Source: Durusdinium trenchii
Lineage: Eukaryota > Sar > Dinophyceae > Suessiales > Symbiodiniaceae
Reading direction: 5' to 3'
Assembly: GCA_963970005.1 (NCBI GenBank)
Contig: CAXAMN010021374.1
Span: forward strand, 581,285-645,284
DNA length: 64,000 nucleotides
Shown here: in pieces, positions 21,713 through 32,259 of the stretch
Layout of the letters: each line of letters begins with the position of its first letter
Position numbering within the stretch: the stretch's first letter is position 1
Made by a program: the position numbers and the translations under genes
Notes under the pieces: model-generated
The model's input: only the letters and a program-made list of their open reading frames with translations
The model's database searches: none
What the model was told of the DNA's origin: nothing

Positions 21713-22318
21713 ATGGCTCTGACTCGGGTTGTTGCCGCGTTGCTGATGTGCGAAGTGTTTGCAGAGCCCAGCCTGCAGGGAAGTGCTGGAAACACCACTG
21801 GAGTGAGCATCACTAGCTCCCTTCGAGCCTCGCGCAGCTGGCCGCATCCAGGTTGTTGCAGTGGCTGCATTGACTTTTGCTCTCCCTTCAGCGGCAGGTG
21901 TTATGACAAGAAGGGAAAGTACTACTATCTGGAGTGCAGTACGAGCACCGGCGAGACTGGTGGTGGCGGAGAGCACCAGGACTGCTGCAGTAACTGTGGA
22001 GCCTTTTGCTCTCCTAAAAGTGGCAAGTGTTACCTTGGGAAGGGCGAGACTTACTACTTGGATTGCCGGACATACATTTTTGCCGGGCGCAGAAAGTGCA
22101 ATCTGAACCGCGGCAACGGCATGATCGACTACTCACCCCAGGTTGGCTCGGCGACAGAGTGCCGTGTTGCCTGTCAGAACACCCCAGGCTGCACTAACTT
22201 CCAATTTGCTGCAGCAGATACGGCCTGCAGCGTGAGTACAGCATGCCAGCTTTTTAGCAAAAGTTGCTACTCTGACTCAACGGAAGATCCATGCTGGGAA
22301 CTGTATGCTCTAGACTGA
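21713..22318 (+). CDS. Intronless gene for a secreted cysteine-rich protein with a PAN/apple-like end
   Basis: The ATG at 21713 gives 201 residues; an upstream TTG frame extension runs through the leader relic and is not the start. Residues 1-18 are a hydrophobic signal peptide (MALTRVVAALLMCEVFAEP). Two related cysteine modules follow: near 48 (CCSGCIDFCSPFSGRCY) and near 91 (CCSNCGAFCSPKSGKCY), each with a downstream YYLxC. Residues ~120-195 resemble a PAN/apple domain (ECRVACQNTPGCTNFQF, then further paired cysteines). The protein is probably secreted or cell-surface and disulphide-bonded; PAN domains bind protein or carbohydrate. Lack of introns and the leader relic point to origin from a reverse-transcribed mRNA. 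Confidence 0.85.
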   Translation: MALTRVVAALLMCEVFAEPSLQGSAGNTTGVSITSSLRASRSWPHPGCCSGCIDFCSPFSGRCYDKKGKYYYLECSTSTGETGGGGEHQDCCSNCGAFCSPKSGKCYLGKGETYYLDCRTYIFAGRRKCNLNRGNGMIDYSPQVGSATECRVACQNTPGCTNFQFAAADTACSVSTACQLFSKSCYSDSTEDPCWELYALD

Positions 22319-22329
22319 GATGCCAGTTG

Positions 22330-22650
22330 CGAAACAGCCAACTCAGAAGCCATGGCAGGCTGGGACCTTTGCGGTTCCATCCCTGATTCCTTGTTTTGTT
22401 TGGGAGCCGCAATTTGGAGACTGATTCCACAGGATGTAAATCGATCCTTTGTAAAGTTTTACGGTGTGATCAGCCCTCTGTAAAGTGGGAGTACAAAGCC
22501 CTTTGCATGAATCACGCGGCAGTCATTCAATTGGAGAATCTGCAAAGGTTGGCAAATGGACGCGACTCATTGTGACTGCATGTGAACCCTTCACTTAGAG
22601 CAGTCTCGAACTGTCAGGGGAAAGAACACGGAAGTGATCCCGATCCAGTC
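22330..22650. other. 3' flank of the secreted-protein gene, no gene seen
   Basis: There is no long ORF and no exon-like segment. The DNA repeats tttgtaaag/tctgtaaag about 35 bases apart (22449 and 22478). No polyA tract marks a retroposon end. Confidence 0.4.
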
Positions 22651-22735
22651 ATGTTCAAGCGAACATTTTGGCAGGTTCTTCAAGCGAGTTTCAAGATGCA
22701 ATTCCTTCAGGTTTGCGAGCCTCAAGGGCTTGGGG
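22651..22735 (+). CDS. Possible first exon
   Basis: ATG 22651 opens MFKRTFWQVLQASFKMQFL and the frame reaches a strong donor GTAAGT at 22736. No following exon is assigned with confidence. Confidence 0.35.
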
Positions 22736-23767
22736 GTAAGTTCAAGGACAACACCTTGAAGAGCCTGCAGTTCTGTGCTTAGCAAGCACCAAGTGCTGAA
22801 GGGCAGCAGCATACAGCATCTAAAGCATGTGACGGCTATGTCCTTTCAGGACTCTTTTGGGTGCCCAGAACATGATTCAGAACATATTCTCTGCTCTGGA
22901 CGGGGGCTGTTGAATATGTGTAGAGTCTGATGAATGAGCCAATCAATGCTTTTCCTAACTAGGGCTCCTACTTGTGAGGATCCGCAATTTGCAAGACACT
23001 CCAATGTCCAACTGCTCTCCGATTTGCAAGGACAGGATTCTGGTTCAGGAGGACATCCGCTCACTAGTTTGTCAGGTTGCCAGACTCTCATGTATATATA
23101 TATATGTATGTATGTATGTATGTATAATCGCAATTCTTGAGTGTTTCTGCATCTATGGTTTGATAGATCCTGTGAGGCGTGTGCAGTAGGCCATGCTATT
23201 TTTCTACCCTGCAAAATTGACTGTATCCTTTCTGCCGAGACACTTTTCAAGTGCACGTCCTTCGGTCAACTAGACTGTATACAGTATACAGTAGTCTTTG
23301 TTGATTGTGTCTTCAGTTGTTAGTTATTGGACTCCAGGTGCAGATTGATGGTTACCCATACATGAGTTGTTTTGCAGACCAACAATGACTGAGCTGCTAA
23401 GCTCATGAAAGCTCGGCCGTTGCCTTTGCTCAAGCTAAAGCACATTGACATGACAAAGCAGGTAGGGCTCCTTGTGTTTCGCGGGTAGCGCGGCTCCTGC
23501 GGCTTCTTGGCTAGAGGGCAGTTCACAGGCCATGGCTTTAGCCATGTCCTCAGCAGGTTTATGGACTTCTGCTCAGGTTGTACAGTATGGCCATGTCGCA
23601 GACAGCAGGGGCCACAGCAACTGAAGCAAATATTAAACACAAAGAATGGAAGAAGGAAAGGAAGAAAGATTCGGGAGAAAGAAATATATCTGGATCTAAA
23701 GTCTTGCGGACAAAAAACATTTTAGACAAGAGAAAGAAACGGCAGACATGTTTTTTTCCCCATCAAG

Positions 23768-25952
23768 GCAGGGAGCAGCTTTGCTCCAGGGACGACCGGC
23801 ATGGGAAGTTTTGCCGGTTCTGCGGGCACCACCGGAATGCCGAGGCGCCAGGCAAGGTAGTATTGTTCAAGCACGAGACGTTGTTTTCATGTGACTCATT
23901 GACTATTTTAATTACAACGTTCTAAACTGCAACCAGTCTTCGTCTGAGGGATGGATGGAACGCTCGTTTCGGTTTAGAGACAACCCAGTTGTGCCTTGAG
24001 CTTTACACCTGTCCTACCCTGCAGCAAGCGGGCGTGGTGGAGATGCTGGAGTGACCTTGGGCAGCTGCAATTGAATCGAACAATGAAGAAGAGCATCAAC
24101 TTTCGACTCGACACGAGCTTTGTCAGTCCCATTGATGGAATGGAGCTAATTCTCGTTTATGAGCCAAGCAGAGCATACTCAGTGCAGGTGTTTGGGTTTT
24201 CAAGAGTGGAAAGCCATGTTTGCAGATGCAGAATCACCAGGTACGTTAAAAGCTTGAATATCGACCCAATCAGAGAAGCAGACATGCTGTGGATCGCTGA
24301 AGACGCTTCCCCAGCGCAATTGTATACAGAAAGACTTCAAGTGTGGAGCTTCTACGTGTCCCTTCCGGCTCTTTGCCGGCTGTGGAATCAGACGAGAGAC
24401 TCGGTATTGCCTCCTTCGCCAGGCATTCAATGCTCCTTTGCCACCTGGATGGACAGAGCATCAGGCCTTCATTTTGAGCATAGGTTTTCATCCTCACTTA
24501 GCAATAGTCACTGGAGGCACTTTGTAGGGGCAAGCTCTTGCAGATTGCATCTGGCCAGGATGAGCAGTGCCGAGTATACTTCCATAATGGCTCCACTGGT
24601 GAGTCTACCTGGAAGCCGCATGGCTTGAATAGCCATGTATGCCTGTGCATCGACCTGGCACTATAAAGTGCTAAAGTGCTGGATGTCGCAAGACATTCGT
24701 AGTGGTATTGGCGGTCATTCGATTATCAGTGACTTTTCTGAATGGTCAAGGCATCCCATAGACGACCTCTTCCGTGAGATTGTAGACTACCAGCGTCGAG
24801 TTGTGGTCTGAGATACTGTAATCAGTTGAAACACGCAAACAACACGAGAAAGCATACTCAACCTGGAGGTTGCACCAAGTTGTGCAATAATCTTATAAAG
24901 ATTGCAAGAACATGCAAGAACCGCCTTGACTTTTTGGTTCGCCACTCTTTAGCACTCTTACTCTTACTGCTTTGCTGGAGGTTGTCGAAGTTGGAGGCTT
25001 CTGGCAGATCGAGGATGAGATCGCCGAGCAAGAGGCCATTGATCGCCATCGCCAGCCTTGCAGCTTTGATCACCCAAGACATTGAAAGCTTGCTTTGATG
25101 GCAACATGACACAAGGAGAACATCCGAAAAGACCTGGCAGATTGGATGGAGCTCTTCTCTGAGGTGAGCGGCAAGATGCAAACCGTATGTTTTTGCATTT
25201 TTTTGCTGACCGAACGTGCAGAACTTTGCACGGATTTGTGACATTGTGCTTTGGCGGGTCCATTCGGAGGATGGAGAGAAGTTCTTCTACAACAAACACA
25301 CAGAGGAAAGCAGGCAGGAAACTTTGACAACAGCACACAGAAAGCACTACGTGGGCAAGCTGCTTCCTTCAGCGAAGGTTCTTCATGAAGCGTCTCTCGC
25401 CCTTGAGAGGGCAGAACAAAGCTTCTTTAAAGAACCACTGCTCATGTCGCCCCACCCCCGGGCTACTTGCCTCCCCAAGTCTACCTTGGCCTTAGAAGAG
25501 ATTTGTCGTTGGAGTTGAATTTGTGGTTGCACAAGAGGTCCTTGTCTGTTGGTGAGTTGGAATGTGAATCTGCGAATTGCCAGGTTTGATGATCCGCGCA
25601 TGGCAGTCTACCATGTGCTCTATGCAAGGAGAAGTTCCTACTTTGTTTTCAAGTTTGTTCGACAAAGAAGGAATGAGACTCATCATGCAGCGCAGGATCA
25701 AGATGGTGGCTCGAATGAAAGAGCGCTTTCCCATTTTGGCCCGACAGCCAAGACCGGAAGTCCAAACCTCAAAACAGCAGTGTCAGGTTTGCCGCGACTT
25801 TGTATTGTTTCACTGGTTTGGGTCGATTGACAGCGAAGACTAAGAAACAACTTGTACTCATATATGGGCCCAAGCAACCATATGAAATGAGCATGAAGCT
25901 GGCTGCCAAGGAGCCCACTGAAGCAGAAAAGGACCTCTTGAGGCGGGAGTGA
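23768..25952 (+). CDS. Multi-exon WW-domain protein
   Basis: Exons 23768-23858, 24025-24189, 24241-24340, 24559-24617, 24751-24799, 24981-25067, 25116-25163 and 25222 to about 25379 join in phase; the last two, about 25637-25786 and 25845-25952 (TGA), are in good frames but the junction before them is unresolved. The start is a Gly/Ser/Thr-rich segment (TTGMGSFAGSAGTTGMPRRQ). The exon at 24559 encodes a WW-type strand pair, RVYFHNGSTGESTWKPH. A second WW-like copy at 25246, LWRVHSEDGEKFFYNKHTEE, has Gln where the second Trp is expected. Between them are helical segments (DLFREIVDYQRR, KDLADWMELFSE). The C-terminus is basic and helical (LIMQRRIKMVARMKERF). WW domains bind proline-rich ligands, so an adaptor role is likely. 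No catalytic domain is seen. The last intron, 58 bases, is unusually short. Confidence 0.7.
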
Positions 25953-25959
25953 CACCGAT

Positions 25960-26880
25960 ATCTCGAGTACTGCAGGGTAGAAAACACAGCGCCATGTGGC
26001 TTGAGCGTGGAGATCTTCTGGTATTCAGAGGATTTATTTGTTGACGAAGATCAAATGTCGACTGATGACTCCTGTCACAACAAGACATCAAGAATGGGCA
26101 CATTTTGTGATCTTTTTGAGGTCTTCAATGCCTTCAACAACATATACAGTAGTTTATATAATATACTGTATGTAATTGATGGGCATCATGCATTGATGCT
26201 AGTGGTTTAAGCGACAATGCTTCTGCGTTTCCTTCCATTCTTGTGAAGCAGTTCAGTTCGTACTGGAATTGCACAGGAGAAGAGATGAAGACAGACTGCG
26301 CTACATGCGAACTCGGCTATGTTTTTGCACTTGTTTTTTTTGCTTTCTCCGTTTCGTTTCGTGTGATCAGATGTCCAGCAATGTTTCACTTTCGATTTCT
26401 CTATCCACTTGATGCGCTTTCTTGAGTCCGGAACCGTTTTGATCATGCAAAGGGTTATTCAAAGAAGCTACAAGTTTCCTGGAAGAACCTTTTGCTCTTT
26501 TGAGTCATGTCGTAGCTTCCAAGCTTTCCACTTGGCTACAGCTTCGACTTTCCTCTTGCAACCTAGTCCACCCCCACCCCCACCCAAAATGAAAAGACAC
26601 ATCAAAAGGAAAACAGAGGATCGGATAGAAGATGAGATAATGAAGGTAGAACGAATGAAATAAGGTAGTATAGATATATAGAATATGGAAGTCCGAACTT
26701 TGAAAAAAATACCTACAAAATGGTTGCCCAGACCCCTCCACCTCAATATCAAGGGGATACATAATTTATATAATTGGAACAGTAACCAGACCTGCTCTGA
26801 TAGCAGCCGCCGTCGCCAGGTCATGCGTCTTGAAGATCCAGACCTGGGGACGCGTCGGGGAGCTATGGGAGACTTGAGAC
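25960..26880. other. No supported gene
   Basis: This stretch holds a polypyrimidine/C-run near 26567-26585 and A/T-rich DNA. A 191-codon minus-strand ORF (26468-27043) owes its length partly to reading through the 21-base repeat. Confidence 0.4.
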
Positions 26881-26884
26881 TTGC

Positions 26885-27212
26885 TTCTAATAGCTTCTTG
26901 TTACTACTAGTAAGGCACTTGTTACTACTAGCGATGCACTTGTTACTACTAGCTTCTTTGTTACTACTTAATCGTATTTCAAGTATTTTCAAGTGAGAAA
27001 AGAAAAATTGCTTCCTGTTTCTTCGCTCGCTATTAGACGACAAGACTGCGGTTATCGCCTTTCTTTGGGTTCGCTCCGAGACTCTGCTCTCCTGGCCTTA
27101 GTACTAGGGGCAAGAGGACGCTACTAGGAGCAAAGGGCATCGCTACTAGGAGCAAGGACGCTACTAGGGGCTCCTGGCCTTACTACTAGGAGCAAGAAGC
27201 TACTAGGGACTC
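26885..27212. repeat. Inverted pair of TACTAGTA-family blocks
   Basis: The block 26885-26970 has the forward orientation (ttgttactactagtaaggca) and 27098-27212 the reverse (gctactaggagcaaagggca), separated by about 127 bases of non-repetitive DNA. Transcribed as RNA the pair could fold into a long imperfect hairpin. Confidence 0.8.
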
Positions 27213-27253
27213 CTGCTTGTGCCCTTTGTTGACGGATGCATCGCATGCATCAG

Positions 27254-27801
27254 GTCCTTCTGGCAAAGAAGAGACTTCAAGTAGCCCGAGAGCAGGCTGA
27301 TGAGCGGATTGCATATTTGCTCTTCACAGTGGCGGTGTGACATGGTGATTACTGTAAACAGAATTACTGTTCCCTTTCTATTTGCAATTATGCTGGCTGG
27401 CTGCCACAACATGAACGTCAGATGTGATTTTGAGGCAATCGTCCAAAAAGGGCCACAGCCGCTCAGAGGAATGCTAAGGCTTGCACTGTTTCAAGACTAT
27501 TTCCGCCGGTCTCTCAAGATGAGAATGATCAAGAGATCAAATTTAAGGAGGACGGAGTAGGTAAGGAGTCTGCAACTAAACGATGTGATGAAAAAGCTCA
27601 GAGTTGTTCTTTTGAAATGAGCACGACCGCCTCAAGTTGAGCCACACTGAAGGCTTGCATTCGCTTGTGACTCGTATTGCCAGGCTTCGGATGGAGCGGA
27701 TAGGTTCAGGAGGTGCTAGACAACTGGTGCTGTCCCAGGCATGGAAAGTCCGGTGGAAGCAACTCCTTAAGAAACTTGAAAGCGTCATTTTTGATCTTTG
27801 A
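27254..27801 (+). CDS. Three-exon partial gene, helical protein
   Basis: Exon 27254-27334 (VLLAKKRLQVAREQADERIA, then YLLFTVA) joins at phase 0 to an exon starting 27479 (ACTVSRLFPPVSQDENDQEI, then KFKEDGVGKESATKRCDE) which runs to about 27610. A terminal exon 27684-27801 reads LRMERIGSGGARQLVLSQAW, then KVRWKQLLKKLESVIFDL and TGA. The middle junction needs a GA donor (agcac|gaccgc), or a strong GTAAGG at 27561 in a different phase. No start codon is visible. Amphipathic helices dominate and no family is recognised. It begins about 40 bases after the repeat pair. Confidence 0.55.
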
Positions 27802-28381
27802 TTCTAGTATTGTCTTTGATTCTAGTAGGGAGGCGTGGTGTAGTCCAAAGGCAGTCAAGAGGGTTCCTGTTTTTGTGTGGTGCCTCTTGCCAGACCACGC
27901 CTGCCAAACGGCATCGCGCCGCCACAAAGATACAGGTATGCCTTGCCCAAGACTCGAGTCTCCAAGTCTCTGCTATATGAGAGATATACATATTTCAACT
28001 TCTGGACTTCTGGGCTTTACAAATGCCCTCACAACATGGCACATCATGTCCTTTGCAATTATGACCTCGTGTGCCCAGCGGTGGCTCCAGCCGGCCATGT
28101 TGTCATGACAGACCAGAGGTCCAGGGATGCGCAATCAAAGCTAAGCGCCAAAGTCACACCGACGTGAGCCTTGACAACTTGCAGACGGAAGTTTTTGCAG
28201 AAGGTGTTTGTAGTGCTTTTATGTCAGACATCAAGTTGACATTGCAGGGGCAACAAACTTCCCACCGACAGATCATGCCAACGTTAAATTTTCCACCGCC
28301 GCGGCTGGATTTGCACACAGCAATTTCGAGGCATGTGAATCTGATCATCCTCCATCTCGTCTCTTTGCATTTCAGAACTAG

Positions 28382-28565
28382 CGAAGCTTGCTTTGCACTA
28401 TTTAACCAATCATTTGAGGGCCGAGTTTTGCGAGATTGTTCACTTGAGTTTATTTGGAGGTCTTGGATTGCGGCTGACGAACCTACTGAATATACCACAA
28501 AGCAGGAGTTGAGCTCGCATGGCTGGCAAGGGTTTGGGTTCTTGATTGCAAATGAGTCGGCCTAG
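28382..28565 (+). CDS. Terminal exon of an unrecognised gene
   Basis: The frame reads SEACFALFNQSFEGRVLRDC, then WRSWIAADEPTEYTTKQELS, and ends FGFLIANESA before TAG. An AG|G acceptor at 28459 is an alternative start. The same frame is open back to 28071 and may include an earlier exon (DVSLDNLQTEVFAEG). Confidence 0.5.
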
Positions 28566-28624
28566 CTGACAGGACGATGCCGGTAGTGCACTGAAACCTT
28601 CGGCGACCATGACGGAGGAGGCGA

Positions 28625-28758
28625 TTTCCCAGCCCTAATAGCAATAATTAGCCTCCAACCTAATAGCCCTGCGACGGCCTCCAAACCAATAGCGATGGCC
28701 TCCAACCTAGAAGCAATGGCCTCCAACCTAATAGCGATGGCCTCCAACCTAACTGCTT
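28625..28758 (-). repeat. 21-base GGTTGGAGGCCATCGC-family block
   Basis: About five units of GGTTGGAGGCCATCGCTATTA and variants lie on the minus strand. In one minus frame they encode heptads RLEAIAI, RLEAIAS, RLEAIAI, GLEAVAG. The same family occurs at 34186-34233, 42897-42956 and 48108-48165 in + orientation. Confidence 0.8.
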
Positions 28759-28794
28759 GAAACATCACCCCAACTGAAGGGAGAGATTTCGCAG

Positions 28795-28962
28795 GAAGTT
28801 TGGCAGCCGCTCCTGAGTGGAGCTTTGCAGGACCCCAATGTCGACATCAAGAAGTGTTGGGCCTTTTTGCAACATTTTTTAAACTCAACGTTGCAAGGGC
28901 TCTATAGTAGACATCACTTCCAGTCATGCAGAGCAGGAGTTCGACCATCGTGGTCAGCCTAG
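28795..28962 (+). CDS. Coding exon, unrecognised
   Basis: After tttcgcag|G the frame gives 55 codons to TAG: EVWQPLLSGALQDPNVDIKK, then CWAFLQHFLNSTLQGLY and on to VRPSWSA. It has no ATG, so it is an exon. Composition is strongly coding for the first 40 codons; a donor may end it earlier (for example at 28893). A further exon, 29240-29301, could follow but phase is unproven. Confidence 0.5.
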   Translation, partial: EVWQPLLSGALQDPNVDIKKCWAFLQHFLNSTLQGLYSRHHFQSCRAGVRPSWSA

Positions 28963-29239
28963 TCTGCAGCACTTGAACATGTGGATGTACTTTGATCCTA
29001 CCTTCAGTATACTTCCAGAAATTGCACGCTGTCCGTGGTACCCGTAGAGAAAGCTTACTGCCCTCTAAGGCATAGACTTGTCTCGGCACGAGAAACTGCT
29101 GGAGCAGGTCAATGCTCAATCCTCAGAAGATGCAAGCCACCTTCTATGGCTACCATGCGGCCTGGACAAACATAGAAAATCATCTAGTTGCACAGACTAC
29201 TTTACAGCATTTGCAAACAGGTCACTACTTTGATTTCAG

Positions 29240-29301
29240 CTGAGCGAATGACTCTTGCTGTGCAGCAGGACTGCGCCGTGATGGCTTTAAACATTTGGAA
29301 A
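29240..29301 (+). CDS. Possible internal exon
   Basis: It is bounded by tttcag|C and by a GT donor at 29302. The frame reads ERMTLAVQQDCAVMALNIWK. Hydrophobic and helical. Confidence 0.4.
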
Positions 29302-29983
29302 GTCCTTCTGTTAAACTGCTGTTAAACTGTGGCCAAAACAGATCATCCGAACCATGGCAGGAGATGCGTAGTGCCGGAAGGAGCGGCCCTGTACGCAAGT
29401 GCATTAGCAACCTACCTTTTTTGCTTCCTTTCTTGCTTGGCACACATTTCAGTGGCAAATGCAGGATATCCAACACCTTGGAATCCGGGCGCGAACTTTG
29501 CACAGTGGCAGCTTGCTTAAGCCGCTGCATGACCCTTGTGATTGCAAAGAGTGGAAACGTTCTTCTTGCAGCATTCCTCCACCGAATGGGCATTTTCATT
29601 TAGTGGGTAGCCTAAAGTGCTGTTCCTTGTGTTCTCTTGTATCATTTGGTTTGACCTTCAGAAGAGCCCTTTGGGACAAGATTGACTTGCTTTAAAACAC
29701 CTTACTTCAAGTCCTGGTTTGCTGCTCGCAGCACTTCGATGGCCAGACGGCCATACTCAATGGTTATAGTCAAGTGGTCGAGCACGACAGGCAACCTGAA
29801 CCAGAGGACCAGAGGCAAAAAACAACCACTTGCCAGATCCTGCCAATACGAGAAACTTTTGACAACTTGTCATCAACCCAAAAATGCCCAGAATGCTTCA
29901 TTCATTGGGATCACATACTGTATGTAAATCACAGCTTGTAGCTTGGAATTCAATCGCCGTTTTTGGCCTTTGATGGCCTCAGC

Positions 29984-31036
29984 ATGCCAAAGATTCCCAG
30001 CGCAGAAAAAATTCAGCTTCTTCTTGAGGGGGAGATCACTGGCGAAGATGGCGTGTACAATGAGCGAACAGGCAAGCGGAAGTGGGGGACCAGCACTTAC
30101 AAGGTCTATGAGGCTCTCGCAGGACTGCAAGAAGAGGAGGAAGCAGTGAAGCCCTACTTGCTGGTTTGGCTTCACGGCATGGACAACGGCAGCATTGAGC
30201 CAGGTTACCTCACTACCATTCAGAAGAGGCTCAGACATCGGGTGATCTTTGTCGTGCCCATGAGCCCGCAGACATACGAGGGCATGCATTTCAACTGGGG
30301 GTGTGCTTTCAGCAAGCGTGATAACAAGAAGCAGCTGGGCTTTGTGCACGGAAAGTTGCACGAACCCTACTTGACGGCCCTCACCTCGAAGATCAGTGAC
30401 TTAGCCTATGAATTTGATGCTGAACGTGTTCTGGTCATGGGCTATTCCATGGGTGGCTTCGGAGCATTTCAGCTTGGTGGCTTCGCACCCGACGCTTTTG
30501 ACGTGGTGATGTCAGTGGCTGGCTATGGCTTGGGAACACTGGAGCCTGAGGATGCCATGTATGGTGCACCGCAACCTGCCAGCAGCGCCATCTTCGAGGA
30601 TTTCCTCACCGGTGTCGTCTCTGAGCTCTCCAGAGTCCCAATCGTTCTGGCTGTACATGCTCAGAAGGATTCGATGTCCAGTTTCCGGGATGTCAAAGCA
30701 ATCATCCAGTCCTGCCAAGAGACACTGGCGATGCGGGGAGTGCCGCACACTGCTGAGCTCCTCGAAGTGGAGGACCGCTGGGCGGACAGCGACAGAAATC
30801 GGAAGAAAAAAAAGATCAGTGGTCATCATTACTTCAACTTCTCACTCTTGGACGAGAGCAGTGAGGATTTTCTGTGGTCGAAACTGCGGAAGTATCTATC
30901 TCAGGCACCGCTTCGATTGGAAGTGCGTCCTTTGCAGATTGACCAACTCATGGAGGTGGAGCCAGGAGTTCGCTTCAAATGCCCCTCCTGCAACGGGCCA
31001 AGCCGCCCTACGGGCGGCCCTGAAGGCTTGAGCTAG
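29984..31036 (+). CDS. Intronless alpha/beta-hydrolase, esterase-like
   Basis: The ORF opens at a TTG at 29963, but the first ATG is 29984 (MPKIPSAEKIQLLLEGEITG), giving 350 residues. Residues ~57-66 read LLVWLHGMDN, a typical oxyanion-loop region. The nucleophile elbow is GYSMGGFGAFQLG with Ser near 155. A likely catalytic Asp is near 229 (HAQKDSMSSF) and His at 281 or 282 (SGHHYFNFS). Order and spacing of Ser, Asp and His fit the fold; the GxSMGG elbow is common in esterase, carboxylesterase and feruloyl-esterase-like enzymes. A C-terminal CPSC motif (FKCPSCNGPSRP) is extra and could be half of a zinc knuckle. No signal peptide is evident. Substrate is unknown. Lack of introns suggests a retroposed copy; no leader relic was found upstream. 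Confidence 0.85.
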   Translation: MPKIPSAEKIQLLLEGEITGEDGVYNERTGKRKWGTSTYKVYEALAGLQEEEEAVKPYLLVWLHGMDNGSIEPGYLTTIQKRLRHRVIFVVPMSPQTYEGMHFNWGCAFSKRDNKKQLGFVHGKLHEPYLTALTSKISDLAYEFDAERVLVMGYSMGGFGAFQLGGFAPDAFDVVMSVAGYGLGTLEPEDAMYGAPQPASSAIFEDFLTGVVSELSRVPIVLAVHAQKDSMSSFRDVKAIIQSCQETLAMRGVPHTAELLEVEDRWADSDRNRKKKKISGHHYFNFSLLDESSEDFLWSKLRKYLSQAPLRLEVRPLQIDQLMEVEPGVRFKCPSCNGPSRPTGGPEGLS

Positions 31037-31039
31037 TTG

Positions 31040-31700
31040 AATAAAACAAGTCCGAGTCAAGTCCTCCATGCTTCAACGCATAATTTTGATCAATGTGGGG
31101 TTGAAGAAGAAGAACACATCAGACTCATTCAGACTTACAGCGAACATGAGTCGCAGAAGATCAAGGTTAGGTGAAATGATTGGAGAAGCCAGGAGCTGAT
31201 GTACATGGAAACCGGATTTTAAGAGGGAGGTTTGGCTTCCGGAATAACTAGCCCTCGAGGCCACAGTCACATTCACATACATCGAGGCTCATGCATCTGA
31301 TGATTCGGTGCTGAAGGCATATGATCTTGCAGCTTTTACGAACAGTGCTGGGCCGTGGGGTGGCCCAATCTTGTTTTGTCCAGAACAAGTTTTGTGCCTT
31401 CATTTCTTGCACGATTTCCCCACGACTACACCCAGGTACACCCTGTATGAGATCTACCAAACGTTCAGTTTCTGCGACAAAATCGAACTCATACAAGAGC
31501 ATGCAACGAAGGACACCTGGGGTTTGATGGACAGCACTCCCGGCTCGACCAATAAACACCACGTCGGACTCACTTCGGGCATGTGGCAAGTGACCTGCAT
31601 AAAGGTAGGGCATTGGATGAGATCCGGGAGGTTCAACTCGATTCTCATCTTGTGGAGTTTGTTGTTGTGTGATTTTGAACGGAGATGAAACAACCATGCA
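31040..31700. other. Region with competing ORFs, undecided
   Basis: A plus-strand frame at 31308-31688 (AYDLAAFTNSAGPWGGPILF) and a 187-codon minus-strand frame (31248-31811) overlap over their whole lengths. Neither has domain motifs. The plus frame has an AG|G edge at 31316, but I would not call either. Confidence 0.3.
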
Positions 31701-31701
31701 G

Positions 31702-31795
31702 GAACTTTGCAGGAGAGTCCAAGTCCCAGGAATACAAAGCAGCCGACATGGAGAGGCTCCGACAGCACCCACATCCTCCTTCAAGATACTTGTAG
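31702..31795 (+). CDS. Terminal exon, charged
   Basis: After accatgcag|G the frame reads NFAGESKSQEYKAADMERLR, then QHPHPPSRYL and TAG. Of the three + frames it has the clearest coding composition. No partner exon is assigned. Confidence 0.5.
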
Positions 31796-32211
31796 TTAGG
31801 TAATTGATCACTGACTGCTGAATGACTGTGCGCTATTAATTTGTGTTGAAAGAGATTTGGGATGATTGCGCCCTCAATTACAACATGTTGCAACATCTTG
31901 AGCCAAGACGTTTGTTTGACTCTCCCCGTGTCTTGAAGTTGTACAATGCGATGGTGCATAAACAGGATAGTGAACAGTCAGCGAGGAAAGCGTGATGTAT
32001 ATAGTTTTCGGCATTTGCAATGTTTGGCAGAGGCATTTGGACCGGCTGAGTGGAGCGCAGAGCAGGCCTTGCAAGCTCGACCGTGCAATGTTTAGACGCA
32101 GAGCAGCATGCTGTAACTGTTTTATCCTTTTGAGTTTCAGTTCCAGACATCTTTCCTTAGCTTCAAGATGCTTCATGCTTTATTTCCGCAATGTCGTGCT
32201 TTTGTTTTGAG

Positions 32212-32256
32212 GTGATAGATGCGGAAGAACTAGAAGCGCTTGAGGCGAGGCAATGT
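32212..32256 (+). CDS. Possible small exon
   Basis: It is bounded by gttttgag|G and by a GT donor just after CAA T. It reads VIDAEELEALEARQ, a charged helix. Confidence 0.4.
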
Positions 32257-32259
32257 TGC

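Noticed and set aside
23996..24628. 210-codon + strand ORF
   Set aside because: It starts at TTG and mixes parts of two true exons with introns; the WW motif at 24559 lies in a different frame.
26468..27043. 191-codon minus-strand ORF with SSNK repeats
   Set aside because: Much of its length comes from reading the TACTAGTA-family repeat in one frame; the rest has no coding character.
31248..31811. 187-codon minus-strand ORF
   Set aside because: It overlaps an equally open + strand frame and the + strand terminal exon at 31702; no domain or splice support.
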